From positions 4,216,001-4,280,000 of the forward strand of contig NZ_JAUSZD010000002.1 in the NCBI RefSeq assembly GCF_030817275.1: a stretch of 64,000 bases of DNA. The letters run 5' to 3'. The first letter of the stretch is position 1, and each line of letters starts with the position of its first letter. A model generated the notes under the pieces. That model did no database searches and was not told where the DNA came from. It saw only the letters and a program-made list of their open reading frames with translations. The DNA comes from Paenibacillus sp. V4I7 (GTDB taxonomy: Bacteria; Bacillota; Bacilli; Paenibacillales; NBRC-103111). A program made the position numbers and the translations under genes. Shown in pieces: positions 40,593 through 49,697 of the stretch.

Positions 40593-42092
40593 TTAGTGTA
40601 GTCCTTCTAACACGACTTCTTGTTTCACAGCCTCACTAGGCTTTTTCTTATCACGGCGAAGGAACAAGCCTAAGAATATCCCACAGATCGCAACGATTAG
40701 CATCACGTGGAATGTCTGGCCGAACGCTTCGGGCGCTACAGCAAGCATAGCCTTTTGCATATCAGCAGGACTGTTTATTGGAATGTTTTTTGCAGCTATG
40801 GATGAATTCACACGCGAGGAGAGAATTGTCACCAAGGTTGCCACTGCGAAAGAATTGATAACTTGCTGCATGGCACTCGTTAAAGAAGTAACTCGACTCA
40901 CCAAATCATGCGGAGCTTTCTTGATGAGATGCGAATTAAGCGGCATCATCATAAGACCCATACCCGAACCAGCCATAATAAGCGGTAAAATTAAGTCATG
41001 ACCTTCTGTCGTTAAATCAACATGCGAATATTGAAAGATCGCTCCGGAAACAAGACTGAGCCCAACAACAACCAACCAGCGAACACCGATTTTATCAAAC
41101 AAGTAACCGCCAATCGGCATCATGATGGCCGAAGCTAACGCTTGCGGGAATAACGTCATCCCTGTATCGAACGCACCGTACCCGCGGGCTTGCTGTAGAA
41201 ATTGCGGAAGCAGGAAAATGGCCCCGAACAAGCAGAATTGCAGTACCCACTGTACGAAAATACTGAAGGAAAAATCGACAGATCGGAACACTCTAAGCTC
41301 AAGCAATGGGAGTTTGGATTTAAGTTCAACAATGATAAAAGCGATCAAAGCGACAGCTCCAATGATGATGCCCCACAGCGTTTTACCGGAAGTCCAGCTT
41401 TCAGCACCTTGTGTAATCCCATACGATAAGGATGCGAAGGCAATGGGCCCTAGAATCATGCCCGGTAAATCAAAACCAGCTACCTTCTTACGTGCGACAG
41501 CTGGCAGCTTCCATAGTCCAAAGATAAAGCTGAAAATACCAACGGGAAGATTAATTAAGAAAATCCAATGCCAGGAATGGTACTCAACGAGCCATCCGGA
41601 TAAGATAGGCCCAATCGCAGGCGCCAGCAAAATGGGCACCCCCAGCATTCCCATCACCTGACCAATTTTGTTCGGTGGACTTAGCCGAAATACGTATGCC
41701 ATAGCAACAGGCATAACGAATCCGCCGCCTAAACCTTGAAGGATACGGAAAACAATTAACCACTCCGCGCTGTTCGGTGTAGCGCATAAGACCGATGCTA
41801 TGGTGAAAAGGACAACGGAAGTGAGGAATACATTCTTCGCCCCAAATCGGTCAGATAACCATCCCGCTAGAGGAATGACTGCCGCTGTCGCCAGCATATA
41901 GCCCGTTACGGTCCACTGAATGGTCGGTAAATCCGTTTTAAAATCGACGACCAGCTTTGACAAGGCCACATTCATCGCAGTCGTATCGAGGATAACCATA
42001 AATATACCCGATATGATAGCAATGAGCGGTACCAGAATGCTCGTAATCTTAAACTCTGGCTCCGCTTGACCAGATGTTGTGGGTTGACTCAT
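40593..42092 (-). CDS. DHA2-type (EmrB/QacA) MFS multidrug exporter
   Basis: A 499-residue, 14-span proton antiporter. Motif A is GWLSDRFGAKNVF after span 2, and LDTTAMNVAL in span 1 and the PAIGPILSGWL motif C in span 5 identify the drug:H+ antiporter 2 group. It would export lipophilic or cationic compounds. The start at 42092 has AAGGAGG. An in-frame start at 42110 would consume that site. It is divergent from a TetR gene with two operators between them, so induction by a substrate is expected. Confidence 0.92.
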   Translation of the reverse strand: MSQPTTSGQAEPEFKITSILVPLIAIISGIFMVILDTTAMNVALSKLVVDFKTDLPTIQWTVTGYMLATAAVIPLAGWLSDRFGAKNVFLTSVVLFTIASVLCATPNSAEWLIVFRILQGLGGGFVMPVAMAYVFRLSPPNKIGQVMGMLGVPILLAPAIGPILSGWLVEYHSWHWIFLINLPVGIFSFIFGLWKLPAVARKKVAGFDLPGMILGPIAFASLSYGITQGAESWTSGKTLWGIIIGAVALIAFIIVELKSKLPLLELRVFRSVDFSFSIFVQWVLQFCLFGAIFLLPQFLQQARGYGAFDTGMTLFPQALASAIMMPIGGYLFDKIGVRWLVVVGLSLVSGAIFQYSHVDLTTEGHDLILPLIMAGSGMGLMMMPLNSHLIKKAPHDLVSRVTSLTSAMQQVINSFAVATLVTILSSRVNSSIAAKNIPINSPADMQKAMLAVAPEAFGQTFHVMLIVAICGIFLGLFLRRDKKKPSEAVKQEVVLEGLH

Positions 42093-42140
42093 GTTGTGTA
42101 CCTCCTTCACAATATGTATGCCATCGTGCTACAATAGTAA

Positions 42141-42154
42141 CGGACAATTGTCCG
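42141..42154. promoter_or_regulatory. TetR operator 1
   Basis: The perfect 14-bp palindrome CGGACAATTGTCCG in the divergent exporter/TetR region. An identical copy lies 27 bases away. Confidence 0.85.
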
Positions 42155-42167
42155 CAACATCATAATA

Positions 42168-42181
42168 CGGACAATTGTCCG
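42168..42181. promoter_or_regulatory. TetR operator 2
   Basis: The second perfect copy of CGGACAATTGTCCG, 52 bases before the TetR start codon. Its centre is 27 bases from that of operator 1. Confidence 0.85.
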
Positions 42182-42232
42182 CAATGTCAATTATTTCTTT
42201 TATTAAGGTTTGTTCTTATAGGAGGAGCACGT

Positions 42233-42886
42233 ATGAAACATCCAGATACCAATGAAAATTCATTATATAGCCAAGATATGAAAGCAATTCCACCCTGCGG
42301 TCGACGTGAGGAACGCGATTCAGAGTATCGCCGGCGTATTCTTACGTCTGCCAGAAGCCTGTTCGAAACCAATCAAATTGAATCCGTTACCATGCACCAG
42401 ATTGCCAAAGAGTCGGGTGTGGGACAAGGCACTCTTTATCGCCGTTACGCCCATATTGGCGAGGTTTGCAGCGATCTGCTTCGTTCAACAACAGCCCAGT
42501 TTCTTGCTTCTCTTGAAGAGGGTCTTGCTAATCCCGGTCCCGAGGTTACAGCTATGAACCAATTGGCGGACACGATCGCTCGAATTATTGATTTTGTGGA
42601 CGATAAAGCCTCTTTACTTTCCGTCATCAACACCATGTATACCGAAAAACGAAGCTTCTATTTACACAAAAAGCCCATTTATATCCGACTTCACAGCATT
42701 GTTGCTCCTTTGATCACTCGTGCTGTTCAACAAGGAGAGATTCAACAGATCGATGTCAATTTGACTGTTAACACTATACTTGCCTCCCTAACGCCAGAAC
42801 AGTACTTATATCATAGAGAAATTCTCGGCTATAACAAGGAGCAATTTGTTGAGGGCATTTGCCGAATCTTCGTGAAAGGAATATAA
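42233..42886 (+). CDS. TetR-family repressor of the divergent exporter
   Basis: A 217-residue regulator. The HTH is VTMHQIAKESGVGQGTLYRRYAHIGEV (about 49-75), typical of TetR, and the C-terminal helices form the drug-sensing part. A long in-frame extension back to 42074 is rejected because it would run through the exporter's ribosome site and both operators. The ATG at 42233 has GGAGGAG. The AraC gene starts 4 bases after its stop. Confidence 0.92.
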   Translation: MKHPDTNENSLYSQDMKAIPPCGRREERDSEYRRRILTSARSLFETNQIESVTMHQIAKESGVGQGTLYRRYAHIGEVCSDLLRSTTAQFLASLEEGLANPGPEVTAMNQLADTIARIIDFVDDKASLLSVINTMYTEKRSFYLHKKPIYIRLHSIVAPLITRAVQQGEIQQIDVNLTVNTILASLTPEQYLYHREILGYNKEQFVEGICRIFVKGI

Positions 42887-42890
42887 GCCC

Positions 42891-43742
42891 ATGAGAATAG
42901 ATATGAATCCTAGCCAGCTCATCTTCTGGAAGAAATATATCGCTAAAGCGAAGCTTGATTTATCGATTGCGGCTTACACCAAGGTGCTGAAATCCTGGAA
43001 CGATGAGAATGCTTCCTGTCCGTTTAATCGCTTGTATTTTATTATCGAGGGAGAAGGCTTTGTAAAAATTGGGAAACAGACCTATTATCCGAAGCCAGGT
43101 GAACTTTATCTGCTTCCAGCGGGGAGTAATCAGGCCTATGGAACCATAAGCGATCATACTTTCGGAAAATACTGGTGTCATTTCACGGCCAAAATCGGGG
43201 ATTTGGATCTGTTTCAGATTTTGCAAACATCCGCATTCATTACGATTAAAGATACAGAGGCTTTACGGAGAAAATTCGAACAACTGATAGCCTATAATAA
43301 AGGTGAAGAGTTAACCTCTGCTTTTAGAGTCAATGCAATTTTAAGTGAATTCATTGCCGAATTCATTGAACAAAGTGAAACCGTCAAGCTGAATCTAGCT
43401 TCTACCCCTACTTTCGAGAAAATGAATAGTGTCCTGCACTATATGGAACAGCATATTGCTGACAACGTATCCGTCGATACATTATCCCAAATTGCGCACT
43501 ACCACCCTAACTACTTTATTAATGCCTTTAAACAATTTACGGGTTATTCACCGATTCAATATATGAACCATTTGCGCTCGGAAAAGGCCAAGGATTTACT
43601 CATGATGACAGAATTAAATGTCTCACAAATCGCCGATTCGCTGGGAATGGAATTATCGTATTTTTCCCGCATGTTCCGAGAACAAACGGGTTTTACACCT
43701 ACTTCTTTCCGTGATTTGAAACCGAAAATGATCGATTTATAA
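42891..43742 (+). CDS. AraC-family transcriptional regulator
   Basis: A 283-residue regulator with an N-terminal cupin (FNRLYFIIEGEGFVKIG, PKPGELYLLPAG) and C-terminal HTH pair (LSQIAHYHPNYFINAFKQ, then LGMELSYFSRMFREQTG). It is co-transcribed with the TetR gene. Its target is not evident. Confidence 0.9.
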   Translation: MRIDMNPSQLIFWKKYIAKAKLDLSIAAYTKVLKSWNDENASCPFNRLYFIIEGEGFVKIGKQTYYPKPGELYLLPAGSNQAYGTISDHTFGKYWCHFTAKIGDLDLFQILQTSAFITIKDTEALRRKFEQLIAYNKGEELTSAFRVNAILSEFIAEFIEQSETVKLNLASTPTFEKMNSVLHYMEQHIADNVSVDTLSQIAHYHPNYFINAFKQFTGYSPIQYMNHLRSEKAKDLLMMTELNVSQIADSLGMELSYFSRMFREQTGFTPTSFRDLKPKMIDL

Positions 43743-43775
43743 CGAACTGTGATTAATTGAATCAAGGAAACAACG

Positions 43776-43811
43776 CAAAAAGGGCAAAAGTTAATTTGCC
43801 CTCTTTCTTTA
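43776..43811. terminator. Bidirectional terminator between the AraC and PhyH-HEAT genes
   Basis: AGGGCAAA pairs with TTTGCCCT around AGTTAA, with T-rich sequence (CTTTCTTT) on the plus strand and T-rich sequence after the stem on the minus strand. Confidence 0.8.
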
Positions 43812-43825
43812 CCAATTTTGCGCTT

Positions 43826-45235
43826 TTATGGATAGAAAGCATTTGTCTTTGTCGTTGTCGGGCACCAGCGAGAATTAAGCAGAAACTTAATGAGCGTATT
43901 CTTAGCCCGCTCCGTACCGATATAATGCAGAGATTCCGCAGCATGAGCACGAACATATCTGTTCTCATCATCCAACGCGATTTCCAACTGCGGCACAGCT
44001 GCTTCCGCTTGAGAGCCTAATCGAGACAAGGATAAACTTGCCATGAAGCGAACTTGCGCGTTCTCATCTTGTAAACATCTACCTAAGCTTGACACAATGT
44101 CATCCAAAGGTGTGTCCATCAATCCAAGTGCATCCACTACGGCGCAGCGAACAGAATCAGCTGGATGTTCGAGAAGCTTTATGAGTGTAGGAACGGCTTC
44201 TGCCGCTACCCCTCTTAATTCACCAAGAGCAAATATCGCATGTGTAGCGATTTCAGTATTTTCATGATGTAAAGCTGCAATTAGCCCGTTAACGGCCTCG
44301 CTTCCTGAAACGGATAACCCATAAGCAGAAACTCGTGATACTTGGCTATTCTCGCTATTTAATCCTTCGAGTAAAGCGTCTACTCCCTGCTGCCCTCTTC
44401 TTGCCAGATCATAGGCCGCATTGATTGCTAGCGGCTCAAAACCAGCTAACTTAGCGGATAACTCCTTAATTTGATCCGGATCAGATGCAGCTGTTCCTGC
44501 CAGACTGGCCATTTTTCCAGACAGCCAGTTCCAAGTTTCTTCCCACATTAAATCATGCTCGGCAATTGGCAAATGCAAGTTAGCTGGCTTTCTCCATGCT
44601 GCCTCTTGATTATTCCAACTAGGTGCTTGCGGCAGTTCTGTACGCATGAATTCAAATTTCAGCATGTAACGCGGCTGTCCTAACACATTCGGCGTGGAAC
44701 GATGCCAAATATCATAATGGATCAGTGCAAAAGTACCCGCCTCGCCGCTTGCTAAGACTTCCCCTTCTTGTTCATTGGATTCAAAAGTCCGACTCTGGTA
44801 ATTTTGTGTGCCTGGCATTACTCCTGTTGGTCCTAATTCCACTGGTGTATCCTGTGGGAAATACATAATCATTGCCCAATTGGGGTGGTGATTGCGCATT
44901 CTGTTATAACCCCAATAGCTGTCCTTATGCCAGCCTCCAGCCGTAGCTGAGGCATTGAAATGCCCATGTCTATGTGCGTGCATCATATAGTTCGGCCCTA
45001 ATACGCTTGTTAAAGCACCTGTCACGACAGGGTGATCGAATACTTTTTGCAGCTCACGAATGCGGGGTAGTAAATTATTGCCGGGGTTGCCCTCTTCCGC
45101 ATAAACCGTGTTTAATTGTGCTACAAGATTACTGTGAAAATCGCTCGAAAAATCAGTTTTGAGAATCAAACACCCGTTTGTAATAAATTCTCTCATTTGC
45201 TCGTCTGTCAATAATAAAGGTGTGTTTTCCTGCAT
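43826..45235 (-). CDS. Phytanoyl-CoA dioxygenase-like oxygenase fused to HEAT repeats
   Basis: A 469-residue two-part protein. Residues 1-215 are a PhyH-family Fe(II)/2-oxoglutarate oxygenase. The facial triad is His103-x-Asp105 (GGWHKDSYWGYN) and His178 (IWHRSTPN), and Arg189 can bind 2-oxoglutarate. Residues from about 255 to 460 are HEAT-type repeats (ALHHENTEIATHAIFALGEL, EHPADSVRCAVVDALGLM, QDENAQVRFMASLSLSRLG), which usually bind proteins. The combination is unusual. The ribosome site AAGGAGG is strong. A hydroxylation of a small molecule with a scaffold-recruited partner is a guess. Confidence 0.85.
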   Translation of the reverse strand: MQENTPLLLTDEQMREFITNGCLILKTDFSSDFHSNLVAQLNTVYAEEGNPGNNLLPRIRELQKVFDHPVVTGALTSVLGPNYMMHAHRHGHFNASATAGGWHKDSYWGYNRMRNHHPNWAMIMYFPQDTPVELGPTGVMPGTQNYQSRTFESNEQEGEVLASGEAGTFALIHYDIWHRSTPNVLGQPRYMLKFEFMRTELPQAPSWNNQEAAWRKPANLHLPIAEHDLMWEETWNWLSGKMASLAGTAASDPDQIKELSAKLAGFEPLAINAAYDLARRGQQGVDALLEGLNSENSQVSRVSAYGLSVSGSEAVNGLIAALHHENTEIATHAIFALGELRGVAAEAVPTLIKLLEHPADSVRCAVVDALGLMDTPLDDIVSSLGRCLQDENAQVRFMASLSLSRLGSQAEAAVPQLEIALDDENRYVRAHAAESLHYIGTERAKNTLIKFLLNSRWCPTTTKTNAFYP

Positions 45236-45280
45236 AGCTGTTAGCCTCCTTGGCTTTGAATGAATGCGGTAACAATGACC

Positions 45281-45331
45281 TTATTATAAGAAAGATGGCT
45301 CTGACTAAAAATAGACGATCTTAATCAGAGC
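45281..45331 (-). promoter_or_regulatory. Possible activator-dependent promoter of the PhyH-HEAT gene
   Basis: On the minus strand a perfect -10 (TATAAT, 45288-45283) lacks a matching -35. An 11-bp inverted repeat with one mismatch (GCTCTGACTAA 45298-45308, TTAATCAGAGC 45321-45331) covers the -35 region and could bind an activator such as the nearby AraC protein. Confidence 0.45.
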
Positions 45332-45366
45332 TAGCACAAAACTAAGATGGAACAAGAAACGACTCA

Positions 45367-46254
45367 TTAAACAGGGTTTGGAATGTAATCTCCGCCACGG
45401 CAGCGTTTTAAATAGTTCAAAGCATGCACCTGACCCGTCATCTCGAGCTCATCACGGTAGACAGGATCATGCCAGCCTTCAATGTCGATTGTACCTTGGT
45501 AGCCTGCCTGACGCAGAATCGTAATAATATCGGACCAATTCGTGTCCCCAAAGCCAGGTGTACGGTGCCAAACGAACTCTTGGCTCCCATGGACCCCATA
45601 TTCCCGAACAATATCCCACGCAATTGTCGCATCTTTGCCGTGGACGTGGAACACTTTATCGACCCATTTACGTAACTGTGGAATCGGATCGATTAAACTA
45701 ACCATCTGATGGCACGGCTCCCATTCCAGACCAATGTTATCCGCCGGTACGGCATTAAACATTAGATTCCAGGCAGTTGGGTTATGGGCAATGTTCCAAT
45801 CCCCTGTCTTCCACGTTCCGCCCATATCACAATTCTCAAAAGCAAGTCGCACACCGTGATCAGCGGCTCTCCGAGAAAGCTCACCAAACACTTCCTTGAA
45901 CTTCGGTATGGACTCATCAATTGGACGATCCGGAATACGGCCGGTAAAACCGTTTACGATATCGGTACCAAAGAGATGTGCATGATCAATAAGCCGCTCC
46001 CAGCTCGCGAGTGTATCCTTATTATCTCCTGTTCCCGTGAGTGGATTTCCGAATACACCTATCGTAGATATGACAGCGTCGTGCTCTGCCACAATGTCGG
46101 CTACCCGCTTTGCCGTTTCTTTGAGATCGATATTCCCCGTTGTTTGCCAAAAGGATAAGCTGTAGGATTCAAATCCGTGCTTGGCAATTTGGGGGATGAT
46201 GCGAACGGCATCTCCACCACCAACTAAAGTACCCACTCTAAGCTTCTTATTCAT
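45367..46254 (-). CDS. Sugar phosphate isomerase/epimerase (TIM barrel) 3
   Basis: A 295-residue TIM barrel of the AP-endonuclease-2 family. Metal-ligand strand ends are LAFENCDMGG, GLEWEPCHQM, VFHVHGKD and TIDIEGWHDP. FGFSDTNW-like sequence (PGFGDTNWSD) precedes the last strand. It is divergent from the AraC gene at 46387, its likely regulator, and upstream of the PhyH-HEAT gene on the same strand. Substrate unknown. Confidence 0.87.
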   Translation of the reverse strand: MNKKLRVGTLVGGGDAVRIIPQIAKHGFESYSLSFWQTTGNIDLKETAKRVADIVAEHDAVISTIGVFGNPLTGTGDNKDTLASWERLIDHAHLFGTDIVNGFTGRIPDRPIDESIPKFKEVFGELSRRAADHGVRLAFENCDMGGTWKTGDWNIAHNPTAWNLMFNAVPADNIGLEWEPCHQMVSLIDPIPQLRKWVDKVFHVHGKDATIAWDIVREYGVHGSQEFVWHRTPGFGDTNWSDIITILRQAGYQGTIDIEGWHDPVYRDELEMTGQVHALNYLKRCRGGDYIPNPV

Positions 46255-46386
46255 GATTGTATATCACTCCTATATTGGTATAAGATAAATGAATATGATC
46301 ATTATAACTAGGAATATCGACAAATTCTCTATCCTATCTTGCTCCAAATAGGTCTTATATTGATACTTAGGAAAGTGAGGCAGCTC

Positions 46387-47304
46387 ATGACGTACCCTCA
46401 AGATTTAATGGAGAAAACACCACTCTGGGATAGCAGCTATCCAATCCGTTTCTACCGAAACCGACCGCATTCAGCCGCTAAAGACGATAACATTCTGTAT
46501 CTTCACTGGCATGAACATTTCGAGATCATTGATATGCAGGTTGGTAAAGCGATATTTCATATAGATAGCCGTCCTTATGAGGCCAACGCTGGTGACCTGC
46601 TTTTTGTGCCCGCGGGAGCTTTGCATGTAGGCTACAACGCAGCAAATGAAGAAATGGAGTATGTCGCTGTCGTTTTTAATGCTTCCTTGCTGAGAGTGTT
46701 GCACCCAGACCCCGTGCACGAACGGTATATCCTCCCGTTTCTGGACGGGCGAGTTCCACTGCCTGTCAAATTATTGGCCGAGGATGAACTTGCTGCTCCT
46801 TACCGTAGACTCATTCGTGAATCTACAGCCGAGTTTGAGCATAAAAATGCCGCGTACGAGCTCGTCATCAAACATAACTTTCAGCTGCTTTTCGCTCTAC
46901 TATCTCGGCAATTTTTACCGGAGAAGTTCATAGATAAACCTGCTCCTGCCCGTCATTCGGAATCTTTCAAACCGTTGATCCAGCATATAGAATCCCATAT
47001 AGCTGAGCCATTATCGGTTGAGCAGGCTGCACGGATGGTGAATCTGAACCCGTATCATTTTTGCAAAACGTTCAAGAAGCTAACCGGACGTACCTTCGTA
47101 GATTACGTGAACTGGCTGCGAATCAACGAAGCTGATCGTTTACTTCGTGAAACCGAATGGACAGTAACCGAAATCGCTGAGCGGATTGGCTGCGGAAACG
47201 CTAACTATTTTACAAAGCTATACAAGAAATATAAGAGTTTCCCGCCTTCTGACATTCGGCGAAAACGGGAGTCCGCTATGAAGTCAGTCCCCCCATTATC
47301 TTAG
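46387..47304 (+). CDS. AraC-family transcriptional regulator
   Basis: A 305-residue regulator: cupin sensor (HWHEHFEIIDMQVGKAIFHI, GDLLFVPAGALHVGY) then double HTH (ARMVNLNPYHFCKTFKKLTG, then IGCGNANYFTKLYKKY). The ATG at 46387 has GTGAGG six bases upstream; an earlier in-frame start at 46339 would add 16 hydrophobic residues and is unlikely. It is divergent from the TIM-barrel gene and upstream of the broken altronate dehydratase genes. Confidence 0.9.
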   Translation: MTYPQDLMEKTPLWDSSYPIRFYRNRPHSAAKDDNILYLHWHEHFEIIDMQVGKAIFHIDSRPYEANAGDLLFVPAGALHVGYNAANEEMEYVAVVFNASLLRVLHPDPVHERYILPFLDGRVPLPVKLLAEDELAAPYRRLIRESTAEFEHKNAAYELVIKHNFQLLFALLSRQFLPEKFIDKPAPARHSESFKPLIQHIESHIAEPLSVEQAARMVNLNPYHFCKTFKKLTGRTFVDYVNWLRINEADRLLRETEWTVTEIAERIGCGNANYFTKLYKKYKSFPPSDIRRKRESAMKSVPPLS

Positions 47305-47424
47305 TCTTGTGCTAACATGCGTGAGAAAAGTCTCTATTCAATTCCATCCAACTTCCTTAAACTAGAATTGAAACTTGATGCTTATAAATACGCTAAGTGC
47401 AAGCTTACTCTGAGGAGGGATCTA

Positions 47425-47749
47425 ATGTCACATGACTTCATTCACGGGACAGATAGTCTTGTCATGAACGAAAAAAGACGATGTTGCGACCGTGCTGCGC
47501 GATATTCCGAGCGGTGAATCTATTCATTTCTATAAGGGTGCAAGTATGCAAACGCTAACATTGCATGATTCTATCCCATTCGGACACAAGGTAGCCATTG
47601 CATTCATCCAACAAGGTGCCGAGGTCGTTAAATATGGGGATGTCATTGGTAAAGCAACCCAAGATATTCGAGCTGGCGAGCATGTTCATGTCCACAATAT
47701 TGAAGGTATTCGCGGTCGCGGAGATATACCGAAAACACATGAATCCTAA
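47425..47749 (+). pseudogene. uxaA: Altronate dehydratase small (SAF-domain) subunit, frameshifted
   Basis: The ATG at 47425 follows GAGGAGGG and begins MSHDFIHGTDSLVMNEK. A run of six A at 47471-47476 then shifts the frame. Reading five A instead restores DDVATVLRDIPSGESIHFYKG and an intact SAF domain ending IRGRGDIPKTHES. SAF-domain proteins form the small part of altronate and galactarate dehydratases. The single-base change could be a mutation, a sequencing error or slippage. Confidence 0.75.
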
Positions 47750-47770
47750 CTATGCCAAGGGGGCTGCGAT

Positions 47771-48861
47771 ATGACTACTATTATGGGTTATCAGAGAGAG
47801 AATGGGGACATCGGTATTCGAAATCATTTAATCATCATTCCGACCGTTATCTGTGCCAATCATGTTTGCAATCGAATTGCACAAATGATACCCGGAGCGG
47901 TCGTGATTCCTCATCAGCATGGCTGCAGTCAAATTGGGGATGACAAGAATAGAACCTTCGATGTTTTGGCAGGTACGGGGCAAAATCCGAATGTTGGTGC
48001 TGCTATCATTATTAGTTTGGGCTGCGAGGTCATCGATCCCATTGCACTAGCCGATGCGATTAAAGCGACTGGCAAACCCGTGGAGGTTTTTGATATTCAA
48101 TCCATCGGTGGTTCGGTTAAAGCCATTTCGCATGGGACTGAAATTGCCAAAAGATTGCTGACCGATCTGGCCCCTCCGGATTAGCTTCCAATCCTGCTTT
48201 AGGTGTAGCCGCTGATAAATTAATGCATGCTGGAGGCAGCATCGTCATCGGTGAGACGACGGAAATCATTGGCGCTGAGCACATTCTGGCCAGCCGCTGC
48301 AATACGACTGAAACAAGCGACAAGCTTTACGAAGCTATCGGGCGATTTGAAACAGAAATCGAGCGTATGGGCGCCGATATGCGCGGCGGTAATCCAAGTC
48401 CCGGCAACATTGCGGGTGGACTTTCTACGATTGAAGAGAAATCACTCGGCTGTATCAGCAAATGCGGCACGCACCCCATTCAAGATGTAATTGGTTACGC
48501 TGAACATGTTCCAGAGCATGGATTATACTTTATGGATTCACCGGGAAATGACATCGAATGTGTGTCCGGTATGGCTGCAGGCGGCGTGCACATCGTCTGT
48601 TTCACGACGGGTCGCGGAACGCCAACGGGTTCAGCTGTTGTCCCCGTAATCAAAATTACGGCAAACAAATTCACCTATTCAAACATGGAAGACAATATGG
48701 ATGTGGATGTGAGCAGCATGCTCGCTGGTACCTTAAATTTGGAGCAAGCAGGCGAACAAATCTGGCAGGAAATTTGTGAAGTGGCTGAAGGCAAACTGAC
48801 TAAGGCAGAGATACTGGGCCATCAGGAATTCAGCATTAATCGTATCGGTCCTAGCTTATAG
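47771..48861 (+). pseudogene. uxaA: Altronate dehydratase large subunit, internal deletion
   Basis: The N-terminal part (GYQRENGDIGIRNHLIIIPT, HQHGCSQIG, GTGQNPNVGAAIIISLGCE) and the C-terminal part (GGSIVIGETTEIIGAEHILA, GLYFMDSPGNDIECVSGM, FTTGRGTPTGSAVVPVIKIT) are both typical of UxaA/GarD-type dehydratases. They lie in different frames. At about 48155 roughly 25 residues expected between the helix IAKRLL and the conserved CGGSD-SGLASNPALG turn are missing, and the frame shifts. Translation would stop at 48184. A loss of this size is not a base-calling error, so the gene is inactive. Confidence 0.8.
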
Positions 48862-48915
48862 ATCCAAGTATTATGCAGATGTCAGCCTGTCGGACACTAG
48901 GCACATATTTCACCC

Positions 48916-49560
48916 CTACAAAACGGCAGGCATCACATAAGCATAGACAGCAATAAAGTGACAGCTGCTTCCTGCAAGCACAAACAAATGCCAAATGACA
49001 TGGTGATATTTTAATCTTCGCCAAAGAAAGAACGGTACGCCCATGCAGTAAAAAGCGACTCCGAACATTAACCAAGCTAGAGCCATTGAGGGAAGAAGTT
49101 CACCTAGTGGACCGACTAATGAAACCATGAAAGCACCCATCAATAAATACATCAGCAAGCCCCAAGGCATAAACCGCCTAATGATTAAATGAACATAGCG
49201 CACGCCTCCGAAAGCTAATCCCCATATCAACAGCAGCAAAGTGTAACCAAGAGTTCCTTGCAAGGTAATCAGTAGGAATGGCGTATACGAGCCTGCAATG
49301 GCAATAAAGATAGCCGAATGGTCCATGACTTCAAAGCGTTCGCCCCACTTCTTCGAGCGAGAGCAATGCAGCAGGGTCGAGGACAGATATAGCAAGCAAA
49401 AGGATACCCCATAAATCGCATTGCTAATGATATAGGCAAGATCTTCGAACAGAACGGAACGTTGTAAAAGTAAAAAAAGACCGAAGGCACTTAGCGCCGC
49501 GCCCATGCCGTGGCTTAATGCATTTAACCGTTCTTCCCTCAGAGCTAATCTATCTTCCAT
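48916..49560 (-). CDS. Hemolysin III-family (PAQR-like) membrane protein
   Basis: A 214-residue protein with seven spans. The family residues are present: SHGMGAALS near the N-terminus, SSTLLHCS, DHSAIFIAIAGSYTPF and WHLFVLAGSSCHFIAVY, which together hold the Ser, Asp and three His expected to bind zinc in the membrane. Despite the name, most bacterial members are not proven haemolysins. The ribosome site is AAAGGAGTG. Confidence 0.88.
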   Translation of the reverse strand: MEDRLALREERLNALSHGMGAALSAFGLFLLLQRSVLFEDLAYIISNAIYGVSFCLLYLSSTLLHCSRSKKWGERFEVMDHSAIFIAIAGSYTPFLLITLQGTLGYTLLLLIWGLAFGGVRYVHLIIRRFMPWGLLMYLLMGAFMVSLVGPLGELLPSMALAWLMFGVAFYCMGVPFFLWRRLKYHHVIWHLFVLAGSSCHFIAVYAYVMPAVL

Positions 49561-49649
49561 TACGCAGGCTCACTCCTTTCTACTTAGTCCCTAGTTTTTC
49601 CTAACCTGAAGCCTAGTATGTAATCACCTCAGTCCTGATTGTAAGAATA

Positions 49650-49695
49650 AAAAAATGGATCCCGGCATCATGGCCGAGATCCATTTTATTTATTT
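49650..49695. terminator. Bidirectional terminator
   Basis: AAAATGGATC pairs with GATCCATTTT with a short inner GGC/GCC helix and T- or A-rich flanks. It ends the acyltransferase gene on the minus strand. Confidence 0.88.
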
Positions 49696-49697
49696 CT

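Noticed and set aside
41122..41661. 179-codon plus-strand frame
   Set aside because: Antisense to the membrane spans of the MFS exporter, with no ribosome site.
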